Under the pieces are notes generated by a model. It was not told the origin of the DNA and made no database searches. It saw only the letters and a list, made by a program, of their open reading frames with translations. A DNA stretch of 64,000 nucleotides from SCGC-AG-212-J23 sp035649175. Its GTDB lineage: Bacteria > Pseudomonadota > Gammaproteobacteria > Burkholderiales > SG8-39. The stretch covers positions 1 through 64,000 of the forward strand of contig DASRKB010000169.1 of the NCBI GenBank assembly GCA_035649175.1, in the 5' to 3' direction. Below are positions 25,737-35,046 of the stretch, piece after piece. The translations under genes were made by a program, and so were the position numbers. The stretch's first letter is position 1, and every line of letters begins with the position of its first letter.

Positions 25737-26987
25737 TCACGCCGGAACGTCCTCCAGGGCGAGCATCGACTCGATCGACTCGCGCCGCCGCACCAGCCTC
25801 GCCTCGCCGTTGCTTACCAGGACCTCGGCGGCGCGCGGCCGCGTGTTGTAGTTGGAGCTCATCACCATACCGTAGGCTCCGGCAGACATCACTGCCAGCA
25901 GGTCGCCCGGGCGCGCTGCCAGGAGGCGATCGCGGGCGAGAAAGTCGCCACTTTCGCACACCGGGCCGACCACGTCATAGACAGCCGGCTGGGCACCCTG
26001 TTCCAGCTTGCGCACCGGGCGCACCTCGTGCCACGCGCCATAGAGCGCCGGACGGAGCAGGTCGTTCATGGCTGCATCCACGACCAGGAAGTTGCGCGCG
26101 GCCCCGGACTTTACGTACTCCACGCGGGTGATGAGTACCCCCGCGTTCCCCACGATCGAGCGGCCCGGATCGACGAGCAGCGTCTCCGGACGCCCGGCGA
26201 GCACGCCAAGCGCGCCGTCGAGAAAGCTGCCGATCGGCTCCTGAAGCTCGTCGTCCCGATAGCGGATTCCCATGCCGCCGCCGATGTCGATGTGCTTAAG
26301 CGCGATCCCGGAGGCGTGGATGCGGTCGGCAAGCACCGCGATGCGGCCAGTAGCCTCGGCGAAAGGCGCCGCTGCGGTAAGTTGCGAGCCGATGTGACAC
26401 CCGATGCCTTGCACATCGACGGCCGGCATGGCCGCAGCCCGCGTGTACAGACGGAGCGCGTCCTGGTACGGCACGCCGAACTTGCTCTCGCGCAAGCCGG
26501 TCGAGATGTACGGATGCGTCCGCGCGTCGATGTCGGGGTTCACTCGGAAGGCCACCGGAGCGCGTCGTCCCGATCGCCGCGCCGCCTCGGCGACGCGTTC
26601 GAGTTCCCCCTCCGATTCCAGGTTGATGCATCGGACTCCTTTCTCGAGGGCGAGCGCGATCTCCTCCTGCGTCTTCCCGACGCCCGAGAAGACCGTCTTG
26701 CCGGGATCACCGCCCGCCGCCAGCACCCGCATCAACTCGCCTCCTGAGACGATGTCGAAGCCCGCTCCCAGTCGGGCAAGCAGCGCGAGCACGGCGAGGT
26801 TCGAGTTCGCCTTGACCGAGTAGCACACCAGCGCTTCGCGGTTTCGCAGCGCCGCGGAAAACTCGGCGTAGGCGATCGCGATCGCCGCGCCAGAATAGAC
26901 GTAGCAGGGCGTCCCATGTCGCCGCACGATGTCCTCGAGCGACACCTTCTCGGCGCAGAGCACGCCGTTGTGGTAGGCAAAGGACAC
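25737..26987 (-). CDS. lysA: Diaminopimelate decarboxylase
   Basis: A 416-residue PLP enzyme that makes L-lysine from meso-diaminopimelate. The PLP-binding Lys lies in VCYSVKANSNLAVL (about 58). HIDIGGGMG and the EPGR-like phosphate-site variant DPGRSIVGNAG are present. The active-site Cys-Glu motif is PVCESGDFLA, and the C-terminal tyrosine motif is GAYGMVMSSNYN. The gene follows lptM by 4 bases, the conserved lptM-lysA order of many Beta- and Gammaproteobacteria, and its stop abuts the efflux adaptor start. Confidence 0.97.
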   Translation of the reverse strand: MSFAYHNGVLCAEKVSLEDIVRRHGTPCYVYSGAAIAIAYAEFSAALRNREALVCYSVKANSNLAVLALLARLGAGFDIVSGGELMRVLAAGGDPGKTVFSGVGKTQEEIALALEKGVRCINLESEGELERVAEAARRSGRRAPVAFRVNPDIDARTHPYISTGLRESKFGVPYQDALRLYTRAAAMPAVDVQGIGCHIGSQLTAAAPFAEATGRIAVLADRIHASGIALKHIDIGGGMGIRYRDDELQEPIGSFLDGALGVLAGRPETLLVDPGRSIVGNAGVLITRVEYVKSGAARNFLVVDAAMNDLLRPALYGAWHEVRPVRKLEQGAQPAVYDVVGPVCESGDFLARDRLLAARPGDLLAVMSAGAYGMVMSSNYNTRPRAAEVLVSNGEARLVRRRESIESMLALEDVPA

Positions 26988-26991
26988 CGGG

Positions 26992-27162
26992 CTATCGACG
27001 TTGAGACTCGCCCTCGCGCGCCGGGTACGGCAGTGGCTCGAGAGGCTTCGCCTTGGCCGGCTTCACGCCGGGGGGCGGGTTGTCGCGCAGATACAGCGGC
27101 CCCCGCTGCCCACAACCCGCTGCGAGCAGCACGAGGGCCGCGGCGACCACAAAGAAGCGCAT
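26992..27162 (-). CDS. lptM: LptM-type small lipoprotein (YifL-like)
   Basis: A 56-residue lipoprotein: signal MRFFVVAAALVLLAAGCGQR with lipobox AAGC at Cys17, then the family tag GCGQRGPLYLRD and a Pro/Lys-rich tail. LptM assists disulfide maturation of the LPS translocon LptD in E. coli. The position between cyaY (divergent) and lysA is the conserved location, which supports the call despite the small size. The gene ends 4 bases before the lysA start. Confidence 0.9.
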   Translation of the reverse strand: MRFFVVAAALVLLAAGCGQRGPLYLRDNPPPGVKPAKAKPLEPLPYPAREGESQRR

Positions 27163-27182
27163 AAAATCGCGATGTTAGCACC

Positions 27183-27515
27183 ATGGACGAGAACGACTTC
27201 GATACGCTGACCGAAGCAACGCTGACGGCCGTTGAGCAGGCACTGGAAGAGACCGGCGTGGACGCCGATATCGAGCGCAAGGATGGCGGCGTGCTGGAGA
27301 TTGAGTTCAGCGACGGCTCAAAGATGATCGTCAATCGCCATGGTGCGGCGCGAGAGGTGTGGGTGGCTGCCCGCGAGGGCGGGTTTCACTTTCGCTGGGA
27401 CGGCAAAGCATGGCGCGATACCCGGAGCGGCACCGAGCTCTTCGCTTGCCTCTCCCGGCTGGTGTCCGCCCAGAGCGGCCAGCCGGTGCTGCTGCGCCGT
27501 CAGGACGGCGGGTAG
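27183..27515 (+). CDS. cyaY: Frataxin-like iron-sulfur assembly protein CyaY
   Basis: A 110-residue cytosolic protein that binds iron and modulates Fe-S cluster assembly on IscU/IscS. An acidic first helix (DENDFDTLTEATLTAVEQAL), then GGVLEIEFSDGSKMIVNRH and EVWVAAREGGFHFRWDGKAWRDT, match the frataxin sheet. Length is normal. It is divergent from lptM, separated by 20 bases. The last 16 bases overlap the mrcA 3' end. Confidence 0.95.
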   Translation: MDENDFDTLTEATLTAVEQALEETGVDADIERKDGGVLEIEFSDGSKMIVNRHGAAREVWVAAREGGFHFRWDGKAWRDTRSGTELFACLSRLVSAQSGQPVLLRRQDGG

Positions 27516-29830
27516 GTCCGGTCGAACGCGGGCGGCGGTTCGTACTGCGGCAAGGGCAAGGGGGCGGCCGGGCGCAGCACGTCTGCTGGCGGTATCGCTT
27601 CCTCGTAGAAGAACTCGGGTAGGAGCCTGGTGTCGCCAGCGATCGCTGGGAAGACCCCTATCGGAACGCTCACGACGCCGGGGGGCACATCGCGTGCACT
27701 CTGGGGCACGTCCTTCAGCACCGCTTCCATGTACTCAAGCCAGATCGGCAGCGCAACGACGCCGCCGGTCTGGTTCCTGCCCAGCGTGCGCGGCTGGTCA
27801 TAGCCGACCCACGAGACCCCCACCAGCGTGGACTGATAGCCGGCGAACCAGGCATCGACGAACTCGTTCGTCGTGCCCGTCTTGCCCGCGAGATCGTTGC
27901 GTCCGAGGCGGGCCACGCGCGCTGCCGTGCCGGAGCGCGTGACGTCCTGCATCAAGTTGTCCATGATGAAAGCGTTGCGCTCGTCGATCACTCGGGGCGA
28001 GTCCTCGCCGGCGCGCGGCGGCTCGGCCAGCGCGAGCGGATTTCCCCGGTCATCCACGATCTTGTGGATGAAATAGGGCTGGACCAAGTAGCCGCCGTTG
28101 GCGAAGACGCCATACGCCCGTGCCATGTGCCAGGGCGTCACCGATCCGGCTCCAAGCGCCATCGTGAGATACGCAGGGTGGCGGTCCGGCTCGAAGCCGA
28201 AGCGCGTGACATAGTCCTGCGCGTACCTGGCCCCAATGGCGTCGAGAATGCGGATCGACACCATGTTCTTCGACTTGGCGAGGGCGGTACGCAGGCGCAT
28301 CGGCCCTTCGAATGCGCCGTCGTAATTCTTGGGCTCCCACCGCTGGCTGCCGGTCTCCTCGGCTTCCAGAACCACCGGCTCGTCGGGAATGATCGTCGCC
28401 GGAGTGAAGCCCCTCTCGAGCGATGCCGAATAGATGAACGGCTTGAACGAAGATCCCGGCTGGCGCCACGCCTGTGTCACATGATTGAACTTACTGCGAT
28501 CGAAGTCGAATCCGCCCACGAGCGCGCGGATAGCCCCGTCCAAGGGGTCGATGGAGATGAACGCCGCCTCGGCCTCCGGGAGCTGAACGATATTCCAGGA
28601 CTTTCCTTCCTGGGATACCCGAATAAGCGCACCGCGCCGGATGCGTCTTTGTGGGGGTGTCTTGGCATCGAGCGCCCGGGAGGCGAACTTCAGGCCCTCC
28701 CCTACGATGGCAACCTTCTCCCCGCTGCGCAGCACGGCCTCAACCCGGCCGCTGCGAGCGGAAAGAACGACCGCGACGAGCAGTTCATCGCTGTCGGTGT
28801 GCTCCGCCAGCGCTTCCTCGTAGTCCTCGTCGTTAGCCCCCGCGGGTAGATCGACGTACCCCTCCGGGCCCCGGTAGCCTTGGCGGCGGTCATACGCGAG
28901 CACCCCCCGGCGCAGCGCGTGATAGGCTGCCTCTTGGTCGGCCTTGCGAATCGTTGTGTACACGCGGAATCCGCGAGAATACACATCGTCCGGGTAGTGC
29001 TCCGCCAGGGCTTGGCGGACCATCTCCGCGACGTATTGAGCATGAACGGAGTATTCGTTCACTTCGCCGCGACGAGGCCGAATTTGGCCCTTTAGTCCAT
29101 CCTCATACTGGGCTTCGGTAATGTAGCCGAGCTCAGTCATGCGCCGCAGCACGTACTGCTGGCGGTGCTTGGCGCGCTGGGGATTGGCAATGGGGTTGTA
29201 GCTCGAGGGTGCCTTCGGCAACCCGGCCAGCATGGCCGTTTCGGCCAAGGTGAGTTGTCCCAGGGCCTTGCCGAAGTAAATCTGCGAGGCAGCGCCGAAC
29301 CCATACGCCCGCTGCCCGAGATAGATCTGGTTGACGTAGAGTTCGAGGATCTGGTCCTTAGTCAGGCTGTGCTCGATCTTGAACGCGAGCAATGCCTCAT
29401 AGAGCTTGCGCGTGAGTGTCTTCTCCGACGAGAGGAAGAAGTTTCGCGCTACCTGCATGGTAATGGTGCTGGCCCCCTGCCGGCGGCCGCCAGCAACTAC
29501 GTTCGCGTAGGCGGCGCGCAGCACGCCTAGGTAATCGATACCGGGGTGCTCGTAAAAGCGCTCGTCCTCGGCGGCGATGATCGCGTTCTTGAGCTGAGCG
29601 GGCACCTCGTCGATCGACACTACCGCGCGCCGCTCCTCGCCGAACTCGCCAATGAGGATTCCTTCGGCGGTGTAGATCCTAAGTGGGACCTTCGGCTGAT
29701 ACTCGGTTAGCGCGCCCAGAGCCGGGAGATTGGGAAAGGCGAGCGCCACGATCAGGGCAAGCGTGAGTACCCCGATGACCGCCAACCCGCCCAGCAAGGC
29801 TAGCGGAAAAACCAAAAACCGAAGCCACAT
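27500..29830 (-). CDS. mrcA: Penicillin-binding protein 1A (bifunctional peptidoglycan synthase)
   Basis: A 776-residue class A PBP anchored by one N-terminal span (VFPLALLGGLAVIGVLTLALIVALAF). The GT51 glycosyltransferase domain (about 60-230) has EDERFYEHPGID with its catalytic Glu, plus QGASTITMQVARN and KIEHSLTKDQILELYVN. The transpeptidase domain has SSFKPF (SxxK, Ser near 459), SKN and KTGTT (near 648). An OB-like insert lies between. The ATG at 29830 is preferred over an adjacent in-frame TTG. It is divergent from pilM, the conserved ponA/pilMNOPQ arrangement of Beta- and Gammaproteobacteria. Confidence 0.96.
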   Translation of the reverse strand: MWLRFLVFPLALLGGLAVIGVLTLALIVALAFPNLPALGALTEYQPKVPLRIYTAEGILIGEFGEERRAVVSIDEVPAQLKNAIIAAEDERFYEHPGIDYLGVLRAAYANVVAGGRRQGASTITMQVARNFFLSSEKTLTRKLYEALLAFKIEHSLTKDQILELYVNQIYLGQRAYGFGAASQIYFGKALGQLTLAETAMLAGLPKAPSSYNPIANPQRAKHRQQYVLRRMTELGYITEAQYEDGLKGQIRPRRGEVNEYSVHAQYVAEMVRQALAEHYPDDVYSRGFRVYTTIRKADQEAAYHALRRGVLAYDRRQGYRGPEGYVDLPAGANDEDYEEALAEHTDSDELLVAVVLSARSGRVEAVLRSGEKVAIVGEGLKFASRALDAKTPPQRRIRRGALIRVSQEGKSWNIVQLPEAEAAFISIDPLDGAIRALVGGFDFDRSKFNHVTQAWRQPGSSFKPFIYSASLERGFTPATIIPDEPVVLEAEETGSQRWEPKNYDGAFEGPMRLRTALAKSKNMVSIRILDAIGARYAQDYVTRFGFEPDRHPAYLTMALGAGSVTPWHMARAYGVFANGGYLVQPYFIHKIVDDRGNPLALAEPPRAGEDSPRVIDERNAFIMDNLMQDVTRSGTAARVARLGRNDLAGKTGTTNEFVDAWFAGYQSTLVGVSWVGYDQPRTLGRNQTGGVVALPIWLEYMEAVLKDVPQSARDVPPGVVSVPIGVFPAIAGDTRLLPEFFYEEAIPPADVLRPAAPLPLPQYEPPPAFDRTYPPS

Positions 29831-30012
29831 CAACGCTGTTGGACCGTCTTGGCGGGTTGTTGCAGGGCTTTCAAGTAGCGTAGCATCTTAACCCCTCGGC
29901 CTCGTGGAGGATTAACTAGACACCGGGAGGGGGTTGTTGCTAGCATTTAACGCGAATTCTACGTATCGCGTCTAAGGTCTGATGCGAAAAGGAAAATAAG
30001 GGGGAGGGCATA
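29831..30012. promoter_or_regulatory. Divergent mrcA / pilM intergenic region
   Basis: 182 bases, more A+T-rich than the surroundings, must hold promoters for both mrcA (minus) and pilM (plus). A weak -10-like TAAGAT is readable toward mrcA (complement of ATCTTA near 29884). The pilM side has an AT-rich stretch (GCATTTAACGCGAATTC near 29942) and a purine-rich leader ending in GGGGGAGGGC before the GTG. I see no clear -35 boxes and no small gene. Confidence 0.4.
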
Positions 30013-31089
30013 GTGTCTTTTGACCTCTTCAAGCCGAAAGCGCCGCCGCTGTTCGGCTTGGACATTAGCTCGTCGTCGGTGAAGATGCTCGAGATTGTCG
30101 ACGGAGGCAAAGGCAGCTATCGCGTCGAGCGCTATGCGATCGAGCCGCTCGCACGCGACTCGGTGCTCGATGGGAACATCCAGAATCTCGAGGCGGTCGC
30201 CGACTCGGTAAAGCGCGCGCACAAGCGCCTGGGCACGCGCACCAAGCACGTCGCGATGGCCGTGCCCACGGGCGCGGTGATCACCAAGCGCATCGTCGTC
30301 CCGGCCGCCCTGCGCGAGGACGAGCTCGAAGTGCAGGTTGAGAGCGAGGCCAACCAGTACATTCCATTCGCCCTGGAGGAGGTCAACTTGGACTTCCAGG
30401 TGCTCGGCACTTCGGCGACCACCCCCGACGAGCAGGAAGTGCTGATCGCCGCCACGCGCAAGGAAAAGGTAGAGGACCGGGTGGCCGTGGCGGAGTCCGC
30501 TGGCCTCAAGGCCTTGGTCATGGATGTGGAGTCTTTCGCCCAGCAGGCGGCGCTGTCGCTCGTGGTGCAGGCTCTCCCCAACGCCGGCAAGGACCAGAAC
30601 ATCGCCGTGGTGGACGTCGGCGCGAGCGTCATGAACGTCACCGTCCTGCGCAACGACCAGTCGGTCTATACGCGGGAGCAGGCATTCGGCGGCAACCAGC
30701 TGACGCAGGAAATCGTGAGCCGGTACGGCATGAGCCCGGAGGAGGCCGAAACTGCCAAGCGCAGCGGCGGCCTGCCGGATGACTTCGAGCCTGAGGTGCT
30801 CCAGCCATTCATGGAGAACCTCTCGACCGAAGTGCAGCGCGCGTTGCAGTTCTTCTTTACCTCGACGCAGTATCACAGCGTAGACCACATTCTGCTCGCC
30901 GGCGGCTCGGCGGTGATTCCGGGGCTCGATGAGGTCGTGCACGGCCGCACCCAGGTGCCTGCCAGCGTGGCGAACCCCTTCGCCCTCATGCAGACCTCGC
31001 CCCGCATCCAGCTCAAGCGCCTGGTGGTCGACGCCCCTTCGCTGATCGTCGCTTGCGGCCTCGCCATGAGGAGGTTCGACCCCGCATGA
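30013..31089 (+). CDS. pilM: Type IV pilus inner-membrane complex protein PilM
   Basis: A 358-residue actin-like cytoplasmic ATP-binding protein that docks onto the PilN N-terminus and links the pilus motor to the PilNOPQ alignment complex. Actin-fold motifs are FGLDISSSSVKML (phosphate 1), VVDVGASVMNVTVL (phosphate 2) and ILLAGGSAVIPGLDE (adenosine). GTG start at 30013 after GGGAGGG. The stop overlaps the pilN ATG (ATGA). First gene of pilMNOPQ. Confidence 0.97.
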   Translation: MSFDLFKPKAPPLFGLDISSSSVKMLEIVDGGKGSYRVERYAIEPLARDSVLDGNIQNLEAVADSVKRAHKRLGTRTKHVAMAVPTGAVITKRIVVPAALREDELEVQVESEANQYIPFALEEVNLDFQVLGTSATTPDEQEVLIAATRKEKVEDRVAVAESAGLKALVMDVESFAQQAALSLVVQALPNAGKDQNIAVVDVGASVMNVTVLRNDQSVYTREQAFGGNQLTQEIVSRYGMSPEEAETAKRSGGLPDDFEPEVLQPFMENLSTEVQRALQFFFTSTQYHSVDHILLAGGSAVIPGLDEVVHGRTQVPASVANPFALMQTSPRIQLKRLVVDAPSLIVACGLAMRRFDPA

Positions 31090-31673
31090 GCGCTCGCATC
31101 AACCTCCTGCCTCACCGGGCCGAGTCGCGCAAGCGCGCGCGCCAGCACTTCTTCGTCTTGGCGGGCGGCACGGCGGTGCTCGGCGCCGCGATCGTGTTCG
31201 CGATCCACACCTTCTATGCGGAGAAGATCGACACGCAGGAGCGCCGAAACGTCTTCCTGAAGGGGGAGATCGCAAAGCTGGACAAGGAAATCGCGGAGAT
31301 CAACAAGCTCAAGGACGAGATCCAGGCGCTCCTCGCGCGCAAGCAGATCATCGAGACGCTGCAAGCGGATCGCGCCCAGACCGTCCATTTGCTGGACGAG
31401 CTGGTGCGTCAGATGCCCGAAGGCGTCTACCTTCGATCGCTCAGCCAAAAGGGATTGCGCGTGGGGCTCGTCGGCTACGCTCAATCCAACGCGCGGGTGT
31501 CGACGCTGATGCGCAATATCGAGTCGTCTCCCTGGCTGGAGAAACCGGTGCTCGTCGAGGTGAAGGCGGCCAGCGTCGCCAAGCGCCGGGTGTCGGAATT
31601 CAACATGTTCTTCTTCGTCAAGCGCGCCGCCGCCGAAGAGCCGAAAGGCCCGGCCAAGCCCGCCGCCAAGTAA
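31086..31673 (+). CDS. pilN: Type IV pilus assembly protein PilN
   Basis: A 195-residue bitopic protein. The cytoplasmic N-terminus MSARINLLPHR carries the INLLP motif that binds PilM. One membrane span follows at about 22-42. After a coiled coil (KGEIAKLDKEIAEINKLKDE) comes a periplasmic ferredoxin-like domain. It forms a heterodimer with PilO. The ATG at 31086 overlaps the pilM stop. Confidence 0.96.
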   Translation: MSARINLLPHRAESRKRARQHFFVLAGGTAVLGAAIVFAIHTFYAEKIDTQERRNVFLKGEIAKLDKEIAEINKLKDEIQALLARKQIIETLQADRAQTVHLLDELVRQMPEGVYLRSLSQKGLRVGLVGYAQSNARVSTLMRNIESSPWLEKPVLVEVKAASVAKRRVSEFNMFFFVKRAAAEEPKGPAKPAAK

Positions 31674-31679
31674 TAGACC

Positions 31680-32336
31680 ATGGCCCTCAACGTCAACGCG
31701 CTTGTCGACATCTTCAAGCGCACCAACTGGCAGGACCCGGGGACTTGGCACGTCGCGCCGCAGGCGCTCGTGTTGCTCGCCATCCTCGTCATCATCCCGG
31801 TGCTGGGTTTCTTTCTCGATACCCAGGACCAGATCAATGCGCTGGAGATCGGGCGCAACCAGGAGGAGCAGCTCAAGCAGTCGTACCTCGGGAAGAAGAA
31901 GCAGGCGATCAACCTCGACCTGCACCGACAGCAGTTGCGCGAGATCGATACGCAGTTCGGCGCGCTCCTGCGCCAACTCCCCAACAAATCGCAGATGGAC
32001 GCACTGCTGGTGGATATCAACCAGGCGGGCCTCGGCCGCGGCCTGCAGTTCGAGCTCTTCAAACCCTCGGCAAGCGAGTCGCTGCGCGATTTCTACGCGG
32101 AGTTGCCGATCCAGGTGAAGGTCCTCGGCACCTATCACGACATGGGCGCGTTTGCGAGTGACGTCGGCCAGCTTTCACGGATCGTGACCCTGAACAACGT
32201 CGCCATCAATGCGAGCAAGGACGGCTCCAACCTGGTGATGGACGCCACCGCTCGAACGTTCCGCTATCTCGATGACGAGGAGATCGCGGCCCAGCGCAAG
32301 GCGGCGGCCGCAGCGCGGAAAGGCAAGAAGAAGTGA
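31680..32336 (+). CDS. pilO: Type IV pilus assembly protein PilO
   Basis: A 218-residue bitopic protein partner of PilN: cytoplasmic N-terminus, one span near 29-50 (ALVLLAILVIIPVLGFFL), a Gln/Lys-rich coiled coil and a periplasmic ferredoxin-like domain (YAELPIQVKVLGTYHDMGAF). It ends in a Lys/Ala-rich tail. Six bases separate it from pilN, and its stop overlaps the pilP GTG. Confidence 0.96.
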   Translation: MALNVNALVDIFKRTNWQDPGTWHVAPQALVLLAILVIIPVLGFFLDTQDQINALEIGRNQEEQLKQSYLGKKKQAINLDLHRQQLREIDTQFGALLRQLPNKSQMDALLVDINQAGLGRGLQFELFKPSASESLRDFYAELPIQVKVLGTYHDMGAFASDVGQLSRIVTLNNVAINASKDGSNLVMDATARTFRYLDDEEIAAQRKAAAAARKGKKK

Positions 32337-32869
32337 GGCCCGCGCTTCCGCTCGCGCGCGCGGCGCTCTTGGCCGCGCTCTTGGCCGGCTGCGGCGCCGA
32401 AGAGCACACGGATCTCAAGCAGGAGCTCGCCCAGGCCACCAAGGACTTTCGCGGCCGGGTCGATCCCCTGCCCCAGGTCAAGCCCTACGAGCCGGTCGCG
32501 TACACTGCCGAGGGGCAGGTCGACCCGTTCCGGGCCGAGCGCATCGACGTGGCGCAGGCCGGCAAGAGCTCGGCGAGCGCGAGCAAGGTAGCCGAGCATG
32601 AGAAGCGCTTTAAGGAGCCGCTCGAGGCATTCCCACTGGAGTCCATCCAGATGCTCGGCACCATCACCCAGGGCAAGGAGACCTTCGCGCTCGTGAAGGC
32701 CGGTCCGAACCTCTACCGGGTGCGCAAGGGCAACTACATGGGACAGAACTTCGGCGTGATCATCGGCATCGACGAGCTGCAGATCAGCCTGAAGGAGCTC
32801 GTCCAGGATAGTGGAGGGGAGTGGGTGGAGAAGGAAAGCTCGCTCCAACTGGTGGAGGCGAAAAGATGA
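32333..32869 (+). CDS. pilP: Type IV pilus lipoprotein PilP
   Basis: A 178-residue lipoprotein: lipobox LAGC at Cys20, an extended linker that binds the PilNO dimer, and a C-terminal beta-sandwich HR domain (MLGTITQGKETFALVKAG, YRVRKGNYMGQNFG) that contacts the PilQ N0 domain. GTG start overlapping the pilO stop; its stop overlaps the pilQ ATG. Confidence 0.96.
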   Translation: MRPALPLARAALLAALLAGCGAEEHTDLKQELAQATKDFRGRVDPLPQVKPYEPVAYTAEGQVDPFRAERIDVAQAGKSSASASKVAEHEKRFKEPLEAFPLESIQMLGTITQGKETFALVKAGPNLYRVRKGNYMGQNFGVIIGIDELQISLKELVQDSGGEWVEKESSLQLVEAKR

Positions 32870-34977
32870 AATCGAAAACGCTCTTCTTCTACGGGGTCGC
32901 TCTCTGGCTCGCCGGGACGGGGCTCGCGCTCGCACAAGCGGGGCGCGCCGACGCTAACAGCATCGAGGCGGTCGACGTCGCGCAGCAGGGAGGCAAGGTC
33001 GTGGTGCGGATCACCACCCGGGAGCCGCTGCGCAGCGTCCCGGCGAACTTCGCCATCGCCAGCCCAGCGCGCATCGCCTTCGACTTTCCGAATACCGTGA
33101 ACGCGCTCGGGCGCTCGAGCCAGGACGTCGGTCAGGGCGAGCTGCGCAGCGTGAACATAGTGCAGGGCGCCGACCGGGCGCGATTGGTGCTGAACCTGCG
33201 CCGTCCGGTGGCACACGACACGACGCTCGAGGGTCGCTCCGTCATCGTCACGCTTTCCGAGCCCACGCCGAGCGCCCAGCAGCCCGGCGGGCAGGTTGCC
33301 CATTTTGCGCAGGGTAGGGCTGACACCGACCACGCAATCCGTGATGTAAATTTCCGGCGCGGCCGCTCCGGTGAGGGAAGGGTAATCATCGATCTCTCCG
33401 ACACGAACACCGGAATCGACATCCGCCAGCAGGGCCAGAACATCGTCGTCGAGTTCCTCAAGACCAAGCTTCCCGACAACCTGCGCCGGCGCCTCGACGT
33501 GGTCGATTTCGGTACACCAGTCAATTCCATCGCCACGTTCCAGCAGGGCGAGAACGTCCGCATGGTGGTAGAGCCCAAGGGCCAATGGGAGCACAACGCC
33601 TATCAGTCGGACACCCAGTTCGTCCTTGAGGTCAAACCGCTGTCGATCGATGCGCGCGAGGCGAGGGGCCGCTACACCGGCGAGAAGCTCTCGCTCAACT
33701 TCCAGAACGTGGAAGTCCGCGCGGTTCTCAACGTCATCGCCGACTTCACGGATCTCAATATCATCACGAGCGACACGGTGGCGGGCAATATCACGCTGCG
33801 GCTCAAGGATGTGCCCTGGGATCAGGCGCTCGAGATCATCCTGCAGACGCGCGGCCTAGACAGCCGCCGCAACGGTAACGTGATCTGGATCGCGCCTCGT
33901 GACGAGCTCGCGACGCGCGAGAAGCTGGCGTTGGAGGCGGCGCAGCAAATCAACGATCTGGAGCAGACGCGCACCGAAGCCTTCCAGATGAACTACCAAA
34001 AGGCGGCCGATGTGCAGAAGCTGCTGTCCGACGCCAGCCAGCGCATCCTCTCCAAGCGCGGCAGTGCGGTCGTCGATGCACGCACGAATGTACTGTTCGT
34101 GCAGGATACGCCGGCGCGCCTCGAGGAGGTTCGTAGGCTGCTCGCCAAGATCGACATACCGGTGCGTCAGGTGATGATCGAGGCGCGCATCGTCGAGGCG
34201 AACGACTCGTTCAGCAAGAACATCGGCGCGCGACTTGGCGTACATGACCAGAACCCCGTGCCGAGCGGCACGCGCATCCTCGGCCAGAACAGCCCGCGGT
34301 TCTCGGTCGGTGGCGGCCTCCCGGACACCGGCTTCCATACCGGCCAGAGCGCCACGACGCCCGACTTCATCGCCCATGCGTCGAGCGTCAACTTGCCGGC
34401 GGCCGGGCTCAACCAGTTCCCCGCAGGTCAGTTCTCCTTCATCCTCTTCAACAGCGCCGCGACGCGCTTCCTCAACCTCGAGATCACCGCGTTGGAAGCG
34501 GACGGCAAGGGCAAGATCATCGCGAGCCCCCGGGTGCTCACCGCGGATCAGGTCGAGGCAATGATCGAGCAGGGGACGGAGGTGCCGTACCAGACGGCGA
34601 CTTCCTCGGGTGCCACGGCGATCCAGTTCCGCAAGGCGGTGCTCTCCCTCAAGGTCAAGCCGCAGATCACGCCCGACGGCAACGTGATCATGACCCTGGA
34701 CGTGACCAAGGATCAGGTGGGCAGCGGCGTGGGGACCTTCGTGCAGATCAACACCAAGCACGTGAAGACCGAAGTGCTGGTCGAGAACGGCGGCACCGTC
34801 GTCATCGGCGGTATCTACGAGCAGAACGACCGGACGGACGTCACCAAGATCCCGGTGCTGGGCGACATCCCGGTCCTTGGTTGGCTGTTCCGCAACGACT
34901 CGACCGTCAGCGGCAAGACCGAGCTGCTGGTGTTCATCACGCCGCGCATCGTCAACGAGCGGCTATCGATTCGCTGA
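32866..34977 (+). CDS. pilQ: Type IV pilus secretin PilQ
   Basis: A 703-residue outer-membrane secretin through which the pilus passes. After a signal peptide (cleavage after LAQA) come two AMIN domains (about 25-250, peptidoglycan-binding), a secretin/TonB short N-terminal domain (KLSLNFQNVEVRAVLNVIAD) and N1-type domains. The C-terminal secretin core has IASPRVLTADQ, the VPYQTATSSG gate-type motif and GDIPVLGWLFRN near the end. The start at 32866 begins the signal peptide. A strong terminator follows at 35004. Confidence 0.97.
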   Translation: MKSKTLFFYGVALWLAGTGLALAQAGRADANSIEAVDVAQQGGKVVVRITTREPLRSVPANFAIASPARIAFDFPNTVNALGRSSQDVGQGELRSVNIVQGADRARLVLNLRRPVAHDTTLEGRSVIVTLSEPTPSAQQPGGQVAHFAQGRADTDHAIRDVNFRRGRSGEGRVIIDLSDTNTGIDIRQQGQNIVVEFLKTKLPDNLRRRLDVVDFGTPVNSIATFQQGENVRMVVEPKGQWEHNAYQSDTQFVLEVKPLSIDAREARGRYTGEKLSLNFQNVEVRAVLNVIADFTDLNIITSDTVAGNITLRLKDVPWDQALEIILQTRGLDSRRNGNVIWIAPRDELATREKLALEAAQQINDLEQTRTEAFQMNYQKAADVQKLLSDASQRILSKRGSAVVDARTNVLFVQDTPARLEEVRRLLAKIDIPVRQVMIEARIVEANDSFSKNIGARLGVHDQNPVPSGTRILGQNSPRFSVGGGLPDTGFHTGQSATTPDFIAHASSVNLPAAGLNQFPAGQFSFILFNSAATRFLNLEITALEADGKGKIIASPRVLTADQVEAMIEQGTEVPYQTATSSGATAIQFRKAVLSLKVKPQITPDGNVIMTLDVTKDQVGSGVGTFVQINTKHVKTEVLVENGGTVVIGGIYEQNDRTDVTKIPVLGDIPVLGWLFRNDSTVSGKTELLVFITPRIVNERLSIR

Positions 34978-35003
34978 TCGCCATCTCTCCTCGGATGGTT
35001 TCG

Positions 35004-35032
35004 ACGGCCGGGACCTCCCGGCCGTTTTGTTT
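35004..35032 (+). terminator. Rho-independent terminator after pilQ
   Basis: Perfect 10-bp stem ACGGCCGGGA / TCCCGGCCGT with a 2-base loop, followed by TTTGTTT. It separates the pil operon from aroK, whose ATG is only 15 bases beyond. Confidence 0.9.
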
Positions 35033-35046
35033 CTACAATTCCGCCC

